Assembly: GCA_963779645.1 (NCBI GenBank)
Contig: CAVZYX010000005.1
Coordinates: forward strand, 1,674,001 to 1,738,000
Direction: 5' to 3'
Origin: CALMBW01 sp963779645
Lineage (GTDB): Bacteria; Actinomycetota; CADDZG01; WHSQ01
Length of the DNA stretch: 64,000 nucleotides
Made by a program: the position numbers and the translations under genes. Under the pieces are notes generated by a model. It was given only the letters and a program-made list of their open reading frames with translations, did not search any database and had not been told where the DNA came from. Position 1 is the first letter of the stretch, and each line of letters opens with the position of its first letter. Shown here piece after piece: positions 1 to 8,670 of this stretch.

Positions 1-665
1 ACGAACAGATCCCTCACGAGCGCTACGACCACGGCTCCCGCTTGAAGGCCTACATCATCGATGTAAGGAAGTCGGCTCGCGGGCCGCAGATCGTCGTCTC
101 GCGTACGCATCCCGGACTCATCAAGCGACTCTTCGAACTCGAAGTTCCGGAGATCCTCGATGGCGTTGTCGAGATCAAGGGTGTGGCGCGCGAACCCGGC
201 CACCGGTCGAAGATCGCCGTACACAGCACCGATAAGAACGTTGATCCGGTTGGCGCCTGCGTAGGCTCCAAGGGTTCGCGGGTCCGCATGGTGATGAACG
301 AGCTGCGCGGCGAGAAGATCGACATCATCAAGTGGACAGATGACACGCCCGAGTTCGTCGCGAATGCACTTTCTCCGGCCAAGGTCAAAGAGGTTCAGCT
401 TCAGCCTGATGGCGAGACTGCTCTGGTCATAGTTCCCGACTACCAGCTATCGCTTGCCATCGGCAAGGAGGGACAGAACGCCAGGCTCGCCGCTCGACTA
501 ACTGGGATGAGGGTGGACATCAAGTCCGAATCGCAGATGCGGCAGGAATCGGCACCTGAGCCGGCCGAAGAGGCCGTTGAAGTAGCCGTCGAAGAAGGCG
601 CGCCCGAGGCAGATGTCTCTCCGGCAGTGCCGGTCGAGGGCGAAGCTGCGGAGAAGGGGGCCTAA
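1..665 (+). CDS. nusA: Transcription termination/antitermination factor NusA, C-terminal part (5' end outside window)
   Basis: The frame is open from base 3 with no need for a start, so the gene enters from upstream. The visible part holds the end of the S1-linked region (IPHERYDHGSR, then KGPQ-like SARGPQIVVSR) and two KH domains: KH1 around GACVGSKGSRVR and KH2 around LAIGKEGQNARLAARL. An acidic Ala/Glu/Pro-rich tail runs to the TAA at 663-665. NusA binds RNA polymerase and nascent RNA, and modulates pausing and termination. It heads the conserved nusA-ylxR-infB operon. The identification is firm; only the N-terminal RNAP-binding and S1 parts are missing. Confidence 0.97.
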   Translation, partial: EQIPHERYDHGSRLKAYIIDVRKSARGPQIVVSRTHPGLIKRLFELEVPEILDGVVEIKGVAREPGHRSKIAVHSTDKNVDPVGACVGSKGSRVRMVMNELRGEKIDIIKWTDDTPEFVANALSPAKVKEVQLQPDGETALVIVPDYQLSLAIGKEGQNARLAARLTGMRVDIKSESQMRQESAPEPAEEAVEVAVEEGAPEADVSPAVPVEGEAAEKGA

Positions 666-667
666 AC

Positions 668-976
668 TTAAAGCCGGAGCCTGTCAGGACTTGCGCGGGG
701 TGCCGAAAAAGGAAATCCCAACGAGCGCTCCTCAGGGTGGCTCGGCTCGGAGACGGAACGCTGGTGGTCGATAGCGGGATGGATCGAGCCCAGGGCCGAG
801 GAGCCTACGTTTGCCCCGTTGAAAGATGTATCGATGCGGCGCTGCGGGCTGGAGGATTGGCAAGGATCTTGAAGTGCGAAGGAGCGCTCCCGATAGACCT
901 GCGCACCAGGCTACTTGGGAGGATCGAGGGGTTCGGGAACCGTGCAACCGGCCCGGACTTAGCCGAGAGGGACTGA
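668..976 (+). CDS. ylxR: YlxR-family (DUF448) RNA-binding protein, start codon unclear
   Basis: The frame between nusA and infB encodes the family signature RTCAGCRKRKSQ, then ALLRVARLGDGTLVVD and GRGAYVCPVERC, as in YlxR/DUF448. The TGA at 974-976 directly precedes the infB ATG. No ATG, GTG or TTG lies in this frame between the upstream stop (578-580) and the signature; the first is GTG 737, which would remove the conserved N-terminus. A purine-rich GAGAAGGGGG at 651-660 lies 7 bases before a TTA codon at 668, where a start would be expected. I give 668 as a working boundary. A one-base error or a non-standard start are both possible. YlxR acts with NusA/IF2 operons in translation or RNA metabolism. 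Confidence 0.8.
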   Translation, partial: LKPEPVRTCAGCRKRKSQRALLRVARLGDGTLVVDSGMDRAQGRGAYVCPVERCIDAALRAGGLARILKCEGALPIDLRTRLLGRIEGFGNRATGPDLAERD

Positions 977-3266
977 ATGGGGAACGTAAGGGTTCACGAA
1001 GTAGCGAAAGAGCTGGGGCTGACTTCCAAAGAGGTGATCGCGGCCCTCAAGAAGATCGGTGAACCGGTCAAGTCTCACGCTGTCCTCTATAGACGACGCG
1101 GTACACAAGCGCGTCAAAGCAGAACTGAAAGGCGGAGGCGCAGCAGCTAAGAAGCCTGCTGCGAAGGCGAAGGCTCCTGCGAAAGCCACCACCGCCAAGG
1201 CGGCCCCCAAAGCCAAGACCCCGGCACCGAAAGCAACCCCCAAAGCAAAGGCCGCCGCCCCCAAAGCGGCACCCAAAGCAGCAACACCGGCAAAGGCAGC
1301 GCCGAAGCCGGTTGCGGCCGAGCCACCGAAGCCTGCACCGGCGGTCGTCGAGCCACCAACTCCTGCTCCCGAGCCCGTGGCGGCCGAGCCACAACCTTCA
1401 GTACCCGAACCGGTCGCTGCAGCTCCCGAGCCGATCGCACAAGAGTCCGCGGCCGCTGCCCCCGAACCGATCACGGCTCAGGAACCCGATGCCGCTCCCA
1501 CTCCTGTTCAGGAAGCGGTGCGTGTCCACTCGGGGATAACCGTTAAGGACCTTGCAGAGAAACTCGATAGGGCTCCTGCCGAGATCGTGAAGACTTTGAT
1601 CGGGCTCGGCGAGATGGTCTCTGTCACGCAGTCTCTTAGCGACGACGCACTCCTTCTCGTAGCCGAGGAACTCGGCGCAACGCTTGAGATAGTCGATCCC
1701 GGGATCGAGGAAGCCGCCGCTGTTGCCGCCGAAGAGGCGGTTATCGATGCAGGTCACCTCGTTCCTCGTCCCCCGGTTGTCACCGTCATGGGCCACGTGG
1801 ACCATGGAAAGACCGCCATCCTGGACGCGATCCGCCGCACGAATGTTGCAGGCGGTGAGGCTGGCGGCATCACCCAGCACATCGGTGCCTACCAGGTCCA
1901 TGTCAACGAGCGCGACGTGACTTTCATCGATACTCCGGGTCACGAAGCATTCACCGCCATGCGAGCTCGAGGTGCTCAGGTCACCGACATAGCGGTGCTT
2001 GTGGTTGCTGCCGACGACGGAGTTATGCCTCAGACGGTCGAAGCGATCGATCACGCGCGTGCTGCGCAGGTTCCGATCGTGGTGGCTGTCAACAAGGTCG
2101 ATAAGCCAGAAGCAGACCCGACGCGCGTTCGTCAGCAACTTTCCGATCACGGGTTGATGCCGGAGGAGTGGGGTGGCGAAACTGCCTTCGTCGATGTTTC
2201 GGCGAAGCAGCGCACCAACCTGGATGGCCTCCTGGAGCTGATCCTTCTAACCGCAGATATCGAACTGGATCTCAAAGCGAACCCAGAAGCGAACGCAAGT
2301 GGCGTAGTGATCGAAGCCCATCTCGACAAAGGCCGCGGTCCGGTTGCGACGGTGCTTGTCCATCGCGGCACTCTCCGTTCGAGCGACTCCCTGGTAGCGG
2401 GTACCGCTTGGGGCCGAGTTAGGGCGATGCTCGACGACAACGGTCAGAACGTGGACACGGCGGTTCCCGGTCAACCAGTGCTGGTTCTGGGGTGGCAGTC
2501 CGTTCCGCAAGCCGGTGATGAGTTCCGAGTTTTGGACGATGAGAAGGATGCCAAGAGCCTGGCCGGCGAACGGGAACAGCGTCGTCGTCAGACCGAGTTG
2601 GTCACTCAACGCCCGCTGACGCTCGAAAGCATGCTGGCTCAGACGGGGGCGGACGAGATCCCCGAGCTGAACGTTCTGTTGAAGGCGGACACCGATGGCT
2701 CGGTCGAGGCCCTCGCCGATCAGCTGAAGAAGATGGACCAGCAGCTCGTCAAGATCAACATCATCCGTAAAGGTGTCGGTGGCATCACCGAGAACGACGT
2801 GACGCTTGCTCAAGCCTCCAACGCTTTGGTGATCGGCTTCAACGTCGTCCCTAACGCTCAAGCCCGCCCGATGGCTGAAGCGGAAGGTGTGGATATCCGA
2901 ACCTATCGCGTGATCTATCAGGCGGTTCAGGACATCGAGAGCGCCGCCAAGGGATTGCTTGCCCCCGTCTACAAGGAGATAGCCCTCGGCCAAGCTGAGG
3001 TGCGGGCCGCGTTCAGGGTTCCGAAACTTGGTGTCGTGGCGGGTTGCATGGTTCTCGACGGAGTGATCCGTCGAAACGCCACGTCTCGGTTGGTTCGCGA
3101 CGGCACGGTCATCTACGAGACCACGATCGGGTCGCTTCGCCGCTTCAAAGACGACGTCCGGGAGGTGCAGGCTGGTTACGAATGCGGGATCGGCCTCGAT
3201 GGCTACCAGGACATCAAGGAGGGCGACGTGATCCAAGCCTTCGAACTCCAAGAGGTCGAGCGGTAG
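977..3266 (+). CDS. infB: Translation initiation factor IF-2 (apparent +1 frameshift near base 1082)
   Basis: IF-2 is the GTPase that places initiator tRNA on the 30S subunit and promotes subunit joining. From ATG 977 the sequence reads an IF2_N domain (GNVRVHEVAKELGLTSKEVI, then GEPVKSHA). It must then shift one base to continue as SSIDDAVHKRVKAELKGG. Removing one G at 1082 joins the halves exactly, giving about 762 residues. An Ala/Lys/Pro-rich linker follows, then the GTPase domain with G1 GHVDHGKT (about 272-279), G3 DTPGHEAF, G4 NKVDKPEADP and G5 SAK, and the C-terminal IF2 domains ending at TAG 3264-3266. The downstream frame alone could start at GTG 1059 but would lack the IF2_N domain. 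I consider the break a sequence error in an essential gene. Confidence 0.93.
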
Positions 3267-3278
3267 TTCGACGGAACG

Positions 3279-3581
3279 ATGTTCATCGGGATCGCCAGGT
3301 TCGAACTGTTCATCCCTGCGGCGCGATCGCTGAAAGACAAGCGTCACGTCCTGCGCTCGATCACGGCTTCGGTCCAACGGAAACTCTCAGTGGCGGTTGC
3401 GGAGGTCGAGTATCAGGATCTCTGGCAGCGGGCGGCGGTGGGAGTCTCCTGTGTTGGAGGAACGATGACGCAATGCCGTGAGTTGTTACAAGAGACAGAG
3501 AAGGCGATAGCCCGAGCAGCGGTCGGCGGCGCGGAGATAGTGGATCGCGACATCAAGGTGATCGGCATGGAGGACGTGTGA
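3279..3581 (+). CDS. ylxP: YlxP-family (DUF503) protein
   Basis: A 100-residue protein with the DUF503 pattern: a hydrophobic first strand (MFIGIARFELFIP), the conserved SLKDKRHVLRSI segment, then VAEVEYQDLWQRAAVGVSCVGG and a C-terminal helix. It lies between infB and rbfA, the usual place of ylxP. Its molecular role is not settled; the location suggests ribosome maturation or translation. Its TGA (3579-3581) overlaps the rbfA GTG by 3 bases, consistent with translational coupling. Length fits the family. Confidence 0.9.
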   Translation: MFIGIARFELFIPAARSLKDKRHVLRSITASVQRKLSVAVAEVEYQDLWQRAAVGVSCVGGTMTQCRELLQETEKAIARAAVGGAEIVDRDIKVIGMEDV

Positions 3582-3928
3582 GTCAGCGGATAGAGAGACT
3601 GCAGAAGCTGGCCAAGGGTGTGCTCGGAGACGAGATCCAACGTCTGAAGGATCCGCGGATCGGGTTCATCACGATCACCGAGGTGCGGATCACGCACGAC
3701 CTTGGGTTCGCAAAGGTGTACGTCACCGTCATGGGTGATGAGGAGGCGGTGACCCGTTCACTCGCCGGCCTTCAAAGCGCGGCACCCCACCTGAGAACGA
3801 TCTTGGGGCACGCGATGCGAACCCGACACGTTCCGGAGCTCGATTTCCTCCGTGATGACCTTTCGGAGAAAGCGACCCGCATCGAAGAGTTGCTCAACCG
3901 CATCCACGAAGAGGAGCAGCAGGGTTGA
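3578..3928 (+). CDS. rbfA: 30S ribosome-binding factor A
   Basis: A 116-residue protein starting at a GTG that overlaps the end of ylxP. RbfA is a single KH-type fold that binds the 30S subunit near the 5' helix of 16S rRNA and helps late maturation. Diagnostic segments are the N-terminal basic helix (RIERLQKLAKGVLGDEIQ), LKDPRIGFITITEVRIT, DLGFAKVYVTVMG, and HVPELDFLRDD near the end. Its TGA overlaps the TTG of the following DHH phosphoesterase, so it belongs to the nusA-to-ribF transcription unit. Confidence 0.95.
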   Translation: MSQRIERLQKLAKGVLGDEIQRLKDPRIGFITITEVRITHDLGFAKVYVTVMGDEEAVTRSLAGLQSAAPHLRTILGHAMRTRHVPELDFLRDDLSEKATRIEELLNRIHEEEQQG

Positions 3929-4893
3929 GGTACGACGCGAAAGACTGGGACGGCGTGGTCAAGACTCTGAAAGAAGCGGACCAGATCGCTATCGCTTGCC
4001 ATGTGAATCCTGATGGCGATGCATTGGGGTCTCTTCTAGCAGCGGCTCTAGGCTTGCAGAAACTCAACAAAACAGTGTTTCCCACTTGGGCTGCATCTCC
4101 GCCGGAGCTTCCTTTCGGTTACCGGTTCCTCCCCGGCGCGGACCTCATCGTGGATCCGAAGGATCTTCCCGAAGCACCCTTGTTCCTCGCACTGGACTGC
4201 GGAGCGCGGAACCGACTTGGTGAGCCGCTCGAGGAGGTGGCCGCTGCCGCCAAGACTTTGATCAACATCGATCATCATCCGGGGAACGAAGACTTCGGGC
4301 ATCTGAACGTCGTCGTCACGACCGCGTCTTCGACCGCCGAACTCGTCGCTCGTCTGTTGGTCGATGCAGGTGTGGAGCTGGACACAAAGATAGCCACGTG
4401 CCTCTACACGGGGATAGTGACCGATACCGGCAACTTCCAATACGCGAACTCCACTCCAGAAACCCTTCGGATCGCCGCTGAGCTCCTCGAATACGAGGTT
4501 CCCAAGACTTCGATCGCTCAAAGCGTCTACGAGGCTGCGCCCTTCGGATATCTGCAGCTTGTCGGACGCGTTCTCGACCGAGCGAAACTCTTTTCCAAGG
4601 AACGCTTCATCTACACGTACGTGACGGCGGAAGATCTCCGAGTAACTGGGGTCGCGATCGAGGACACCGACAAGCTGATCGACCTACTTCGGTCGACGAG
4701 GGATGCTGATGTTGCAGCGCTCTTCAAGGAGCAGCCCGACGGGTCGTTCCGCGCGAGCCTCAGATCAAAGGGACCAGCCAGTGTTGGAGCGATCGCTCGC
4801 GCCCGTGGAGGTGGGGGACATGAGCTTGCTGCCGGCTTCACGACCAACGATGTCGAAGCCACCGTGCGCGAGATAGTGGCAGAACTAGCCTGA
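3925..4893 (+). CDS. nrnA: DHH/DHHA1 phosphoesterase, NrnA-type oligoribonuclease / pAp phosphatase
   Basis: A 322-residue protein, TTG start overlapping the rbfA stop as TTGA. The DHH domain shows HVNPDGDALGS (residues 26-36), LDCGA, IDHHPGN (the DHH motif) and SSTAELV. The C-terminal DHHA1 domain ends in ARGGGGHELAAGF, the Gly-rich substrate-binding motif. NrnA proteins degrade nanoRNAs to mononucleotides and dephosphorylate pAp, using two metal ions held by the Asp/His residues. Position between rbfA and truB is the normal one in Actinobacteria and Firmicutes. All key residues are present. Confidence 0.92.
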   Translation: MRYDAKDWDGVVKTLKEADQIAIACHVNPDGDALGSLLAAALGLQKLNKTVFPTWAASPPELPFGYRFLPGADLIVDPKDLPEAPLFLALDCGARNRLGEPLEEVAAAAKTLINIDHHPGNEDFGHLNVVVTTASSTAELVARLLVDAGVELDTKIATCLYTGIVTDTGNFQYANSTPETLRIAAELLEYEVPKTSIAQSVYEAAPFGYLQLVGRVLDRAKLFSKERFIYTYVTAEDLRVTGVAIEDTDKLIDLLRSTRDADVAALFKEQPDGSFRASLRSKGPASVGAIARARGGGGHELAAGFTTNDVEATVREIVAELA

Positions 4894-5750
4894 TGGACGG
4901 CGCTTTCGTTATCGACAAACCCGCGGGGATGACCTCGCACGATGTCGTTGACGTCGTACGGCGGAGCCTCCACACCAAACGCGTGGGACATGCCGGAACA
5001 CTCGATCCCGATGCGACTGGTGTCCTACTCGTCGGTGTCGGTAAGGCCACCCGCTTCCTGTCTTACGCGCAGGCATCTCCCAAGCGCTACGAAGCTTGCG
5101 TTCGATTCGGGCAGAGCACTTCTACTCAGGATGCTTCAGGTGAGGTGATGACCGAGAGACCGGTCGAGTTCGATGCCGGAGCACTCGACGTGGAGCTCAA
5201 GTCCTTTGTAGGTGAGATCGAACAGATCCCACCGATGGTTTCAGCCGTAAGGATCGGCGGAGAGCGCCTGCATGTGAAGGCCCGGCGCGGAGAGGTTGTG
5301 GAACGACCCGTCCGGCACGTGACGATCTTCGAACTCAAGGTCACCGAGGAAGCGATCGAAGATCGTGCGGAAGTCACTCTCGATGTTAGATGTTCGGGGG
5401 GTACGTACATCCGGACGCTCGCCAATGACCTGGGCGAGGCTTTGGGTTGTGGCGCTCACCTAAGATCACTCAGACGCACCGAGGCAGGCGGGTTCTCGGT
5501 GACCGAAGCCATCCCCTTAGACGATGTGTCACTCGAGTCTCTTCGGCCGATGAGTGATGTTGTTCGAGAGCTTCCTCGGTTCCAAGCCGATCTGGAAACG
5601 GCCTCGTCTGTGTCTGTCGGTCGGGCGCTGCAAACAACCTCCGAGCATCCAGAGGGGACCGCGCTGGCGGTCATGCACGGCGCAGAGCTTCTAGCGGTCT
5701 ACCGGGTTACCGGGGACCGCCTGGTTGCGGATCGCGTGGTTCCGAAGTGA
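4893..5750 (+). CDS. truB: tRNA pseudouridine(55) synthase TruB
   Basis: A 285-residue protein whose ATG shares its A with the preceding TGA. TruB isomerises U55 in the T-loop of tRNAs. The start shows FVIDKPAGMTSHDVV, then the catalytic motif HAGTLDPDATGVL (Asp38), the SKRYEA-like region PKRYEACVRFG, and IPPMVSAVRIGGERLH. A basic RGEVVERPVR segment follows, then CSGGTYIRTLANDLGEALG. The C-terminal part is a short PUA-like extension. The stop overlaps the ribF GTG. Confidence 0.96.
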   Translation: MDGAFVIDKPAGMTSHDVVDVVRRSLHTKRVGHAGTLDPDATGVLLVGVGKATRFLSYAQASPKRYEACVRFGQSTSTQDASGEVMTERPVEFDAGALDVELKSFVGEIEQIPPMVSAVRIGGERLHVKARRGEVVERPVRHVTIFELKVTEEAIEDRAEVTLDVRCSGGTYIRTLANDLGEALGCGAHLRSLRRTEAGGFSVTEAIPLDDVSLESLRPMSDVVRELPRFQADLETASSVSVGRALQTTSEHPEGTALAVMHGAELLAVYRVTGDRLVADRVVPK

Positions 5751-6688
5751 GGACATTGATCGATCTAGATTCAACGCCTCCTCCCGACCAAGGTTCCGTG
5801 GTCACGATCGGAACCTTCGATGGCGTTCACCTTGGCCACCGCGGCTTGATCATGCGCACGATCGAGCTTGCGCGCGAAACGGGGGCCGAAAGCGTGGCAC
5901 TTACGTGGGATAGACATCCGGCGGCGACGCTTCGTCCGGATCGCATGCCCCCGCTTCTTTCATCCCTCGATCGGAAACTTGAGCTCTTGGAAGCGACCGG
6001 CGTGGACGCAACTGCGCTACTTAGGTTCGACAAAGAGTTTTCGGAGATGTCACCTGAGGACTTCGTGCGGAGCGTTCTGGTCGAGAGCCTTGCGGTTCGC
6101 CACATCCTTGTCGGTCACGACTGGCGGTTCGGTCACGGAGCCAAAGGAAACGTGGAGTTGCTCCAAGAGCTCGGCCGCGAGCTCGGCTTCGAGGTTCATG
6201 GTGTCGATCTCCTGGTGGTCGAGGGGGAAGCGGTTTCGTCGAGTCGCGTTCGCCGGGTACTGGGCGAAGGCGATGCCGAACTGGCGCGCGTGTTGCTCGG
6301 CAGACCATTCGACATAGATGGACGAGTCGTCAGGGGGGCCGATCGAGGCAAGGATCTCGGATTCCCCACAGCGAATCTCGAGGCGGACCCCGTTCTGGCC
6401 AGACCACCGATAGGAATCTACGCTGGCCTCGCGGATGTGCAGGGGCTGACTAAACCGGCCGCGATAAGCATCGGAGTGAATCCCACTTTCGGGGGCCAGG
6501 TGGGAACGAGTCCGGTCAATCTCGAGGCCTACCTGCTGGATTTCGAGGCCGATATCTACGACAGCGTGGTGCGTTTGGAGTTTTGGAAGCGTCTACGCGA
6601 TGAGGTCCACTTCACCTCCGTCGACGATCTTGTTGCACAGATGAACGTCGATGTCGAGCAGACGCGCTCCGTCATCGGTACTCGGTAG
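5747..6688 (+). CDS. ribF: Bifunctional riboflavin kinase / FAD synthetase
   Basis: A 313-residue protein that makes FMN from riboflavin and then FAD. The N-terminal nucleotidyltransferase domain has GTFDGVHLGHRGLI (about 22-35), DFVRSVLVE, VGHDWRFGHGAKG and the SSSRVRR motif. The C-terminal riboflavin kinase domain begins near GRPFDIDGRVVRGADRGKDLGFPTANL, then IGIYAGLA, NPTFGG and NLEAYLLDFEADIYD. GTG start overlaps truB. It is the last gene of the nusA operon here; the next gene is 206 bases away. Confidence 0.95.
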   Translation: MRTLIDLDSTPPPDQGSVVTIGTFDGVHLGHRGLIMRTIELARETGAESVALTWDRHPAATLRPDRMPPLLSSLDRKLELLEATGVDATALLRFDKEFSEMSPEDFVRSVLVESLAVRHILVGHDWRFGHGAKGNVELLQELGRELGFEVHGVDLLVVEGEAVSSSRVRRVLGEGDAELARVLLGRPFDIDGRVVRGADRGKDLGFPTANLEADPVLARPPIGIYAGLADVQGLTKPAAISIGVNPTFGGQVGTSPVNLEAYLLDFEADIYDSVVRLEFWKRLRDEVHFTSVDDLVAQMNVDVEQTRSVIGTR

Positions 6689-6894
6689 CACCCCTACCGC
6701 AGCGTCTAGGTCTTTTGTCGTAGTCGGCATGGGCTGGGCATCGCTACCGCCTGCCATCCGTGGAACTACCTGTCCGGGCGATTCGCTGCGGGGCGCTAAC
6801 GCTGCCACAGTCTGAGCAACTCATGAAAGACGAGGAACCAGGTTCGCGTGCAGCACTCGGACGCTTCGTCTCAGTGGTGGAAGGAGCCAACCTC

Positions 6895-7674
6895 ATGCGC
6901 AAGTTCTCTCTGAGGACCTCGGCAGGGAGCTTCACCGGAGCGGACATCGGGTCCGCCGACCGACAGCGAGCTGCATTCGTAGTAGGGCTGGTCATGATCA
7001 TTTTGACCGGTCTCTTTTCCGCTTTGACCTCAGCCGCGGATGCTGCTGAACGGGGCCGAGCGGACGCAAAGACCCATGACGACTGCGACGACGAGTCCGT
7101 TGACCACAAGGGCGGCAAGGGCAAAGGTAAGAACAAGGGTAAGGGCAAAGGGAAAGACAAAGACAGGGATAAGGACGCGGGCAAGCACGACTGCGACGAC
7201 GATGACTATTGCGACATCGACCTCCCCGAGGGCGGGTACTGGGACAACGGCTGTGACGACGACGTCGATAGCGTCGTCGACGATCCCTGCGAGGACAACT
7301 GCAGTGAAGCCGATCTAGAGGTCTACAAAACTGCCTCCGCCTACCATCTGACTCCGGGCGAAGACGCCACCTTCACGATCACGGTTGTCAATGCCGGCAG
7401 CGTTGACGCGACTGGGGTTGTAGTGCGCGATGAGCTCGCCGACGACGTCTGGTACAGCTCGGCGACGTCGACTCACGGCTCCTGCGTCAAGTCAGGACCT
7501 GTGGTGACCTGCGACCTGGGCACGCTTTCGGCAGGAGCGATCGCCAAGGTCACTCTTATCGCGAGGATCGATACCTGCGAGAAGGTCTACAACACGGCGA
7601 CCGTAGAGGGAGATGCTTTCGAGGCGAACTTGACGGACAACTCGTCAACGACTTCCGTAACTCCAGACTGTTGA
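6895..7674 (+). CDS. Secreted DUF11-domain protein with a Lys/Gly- and Asp-rich low-complexity segment
   Basis: I chose ATG 6895 because GGAAGGAG (6880-6887) sits 7 bases upstream; the resulting protein is 259 residues. It begins with a basic stretch and a hydrophobic helix (AAFVVGLVMIILTGLFSAL), a signal peptide or anchor. Next is a low-complexity block alternating KGKGK/KDKD runs with DCDDD clusters, plus several Cys. The C-terminal half is a DUF11 (isopeptide or Ig-like) repeat: DLEVYKTASAYHLTPGEDATF, TITVVNAGSVDATGVVV, CDLGTLSAGAIAKVT. DUF11 repeats are common in surface proteins. Function is unknown. The Asp-rich block suggests cation binding, which is inference. A second DUF11 protein lies at 60.5-61.7 kb. 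Confidence 0.8.
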   Translation: MRKFSLRTSAGSFTGADIGSADRQRAAFVVGLVMIILTGLFSALTSAADAAERGRADAKTHDDCDDESVDHKGGKGKGKNKGKGKGKDKDRDKDAGKHDCDDDDYCDIDLPEGGYWDNGCDDDVDSVVDDPCEDNCSEADLEVYKTASAYHLTPGEDATFTITVVNAGSVDATGVVVRDELADDVWYSSATSTHGSCVKSGPVVTCDLGTLSAGAIAKVTLIARIDTCEKVYNTATVEGDAFEANLTDNSSTTSVTPDC

Positions 7675-7691
7675 CCCAGTTGAGGGGTCAA
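7671..7691. terminator. Hairpin between convergent genes, bidirectional terminator candidate
   Basis: TTGACCC and GGGTCAA form a perfect 7-base inverted repeat with a 7-base loop. It overlaps the stop of the DUF11 gene and lies before the 3' end of the opposing SnoaL-like gene. There is no long T-run, so a factor-assisted or weak intrinsic terminator is the best guess. Confidence 0.5.
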
Positions 7692-7730
7692 CGGATAGGA
7701 CGCAGTCAATAATGAACGACGTTCTTATCC

Positions 7731-8087
7731 TTACGGGATCTCGATCCACCACTCTGTGAAGCTGTTGCAAGCATCGTCGGAGTCGAGGCGAACCTCCCAA
7801 AGATTGTTGTAGCGAAGTTTCGTCGCCAGGTAATCGGTGGTTCCCCTCACTATCCCAAGATCACCGTCTACCGCTATGACTTCGTAGTCGAAGGTCGTCT
7901 GACCCGGCTCGTCACGGAATTCGATCCAGTTGCGAACGATCTCATCACGCCCACTCCACGGATCCATGTGCGGCTTCGGATAGTAGGAAGCCTTTTCACT
8001 GAAGAGAGCACCGATCTCGGCGGCGTCGTTACTCTCCCAAGCGCGTCGATAGGCTTGAACCCAGGCATCGAACCTGTCCTTCTTCAT
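7731..8087 (-). CDS. SnoaL-like (NTF2-fold) protein
   Basis: A 118-residue protein with the cone-shaped NTF2/SnoaL pattern: an N-terminal helix (FDAWVQAYRRAWESNDAAEIGALFSE), YYPKPHMDPWSGRDEIVRNW, a strand with FDYEVIAVDGDLGIVRGTTDY, and a C-terminal WEVRLDSDDACNSFTEWWIE. This fold is used by small cyclases, isomerases and many proteins of unknown role; the sequence does not identify a substrate. It is followed by a YbaK-like gene on the same strand upstream, 21 bases away. Confidence 0.8.
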   Translation of the reverse strand: MKKDRFDAWVQAYRRAWESNDAAEIGALFSEKASYYPKPHMDPWSGRDEIVRNWIEFRDEPGQTTFDYEVIAVDGDLGIVRGTTDYLATKLRYNNLWEVRLDSDDACNSFTEWWIEIP

Positions 8088-8108
8088 CTAGCCAGCCTAC
8101 CTAGGTGG

Positions 8109-8579
8109 TTAAGAAAGCTCTTTAGTAACGTCGGCAACGTCGGCATCCAAGAAAGCGATCAGTTCGTCGGCGTCTAGGTGGAGATTGATGCCGTGCCCCC
8201 CGCCGCCGATGGCGACCTTTCCCTTACCGGCGATCGATACGTCTGCGACGACGGGCCAGGCGTTCGAGGATCCGAACGGTGTGATCGTTCCTCTTTCGTA
8301 GCCCGTGACGTTACGCGCTTCCTCCGCATCGGGGAGGGATATCCGCGACACACCCAGATGAGTTCTCAGCTTCTGCCAGTCGATGGATAGAGGACCTGGC
8401 ACCAGAACGAAAACGAAATCATCCGCCGCTCGGCGGATGACGATTGTCTTCAACAGACGATCGACGTCTATCCCTTGGAAGGCCGCACTCTCCTCAACGC
8501 TCGTGGGCCTTTCGTTGCGGACAACCGAATAAGTAAGCGTCGAATCGGCTAGGGCGTCGAGCGCTGGGGAACCGGTCAT
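8109..8579 (-). CDS. YbaK/EbsC-type aminoacyl-tRNA deacylase domain protein
   Basis: From ATG 8579 (MTGSPALDALADS) the protein is 156 residues, the usual size of free-standing YbaK/ProX domains. The signature includes SVEESAAFQGIDVDRLLKTI, an FVFVLVPG strand, DWQKLRTHLGVSRIS, ARNVTGYERGTITPFG and a C-terminal IAIGGGGHGINLHL-like segment. Such proteins hydrolyse misacylated tRNA (for example Cys- or Ala-tRNAPro). Which mischarged tRNA is used cannot be told. Longer upstream starts exist but lack family similarity. CATAAT lies about 9 bases before the ATG on this strand, so a leaderless message is possible. Confidence 0.82.
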   Translation of the reverse strand: MTGSPALDALADSTLTYSVVRNERPTSVEESAAFQGIDVDRLLKTIVIRRAADDFVFVLVPGPLSIDWQKLRTHLGVSRISLPDAEEARNVTGYERGTITPFGSSNAWPVVADVSIAGKGKVAIGGGGHGINLHLDADELIAFLDADVADVTKELS

Positions 8580-8670
8580 CTGCGGATTATGGCCGACTGA
8601 GGTGACCGTTTCGCCTAGGTCATAAGGGGTAATAACGGCATGCCAGGAAATAGGAAACAAAGGGGACGCT

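Noticed and set aside
650..700. Programmed -1 frameshift fusing NusA to YlxR
   Set aside because: The run before the nusA stop (AAGGGGG) does not fit a two-tRNA slippery heptamer, and no NusA-YlxR fusion is known to me.
2247..3377. A 376-codon open frame opposite infB
   Set aside because: It is antisense to conserved IF-2 sequence, has no family features, and reflects GC-rich third-position bias.
6689..6894. A riboswitch leader before the DUF11 gene
   Set aside because: The 206 bases have some GC-rich pairing but no motif of a known riboswitch class that I can point to.
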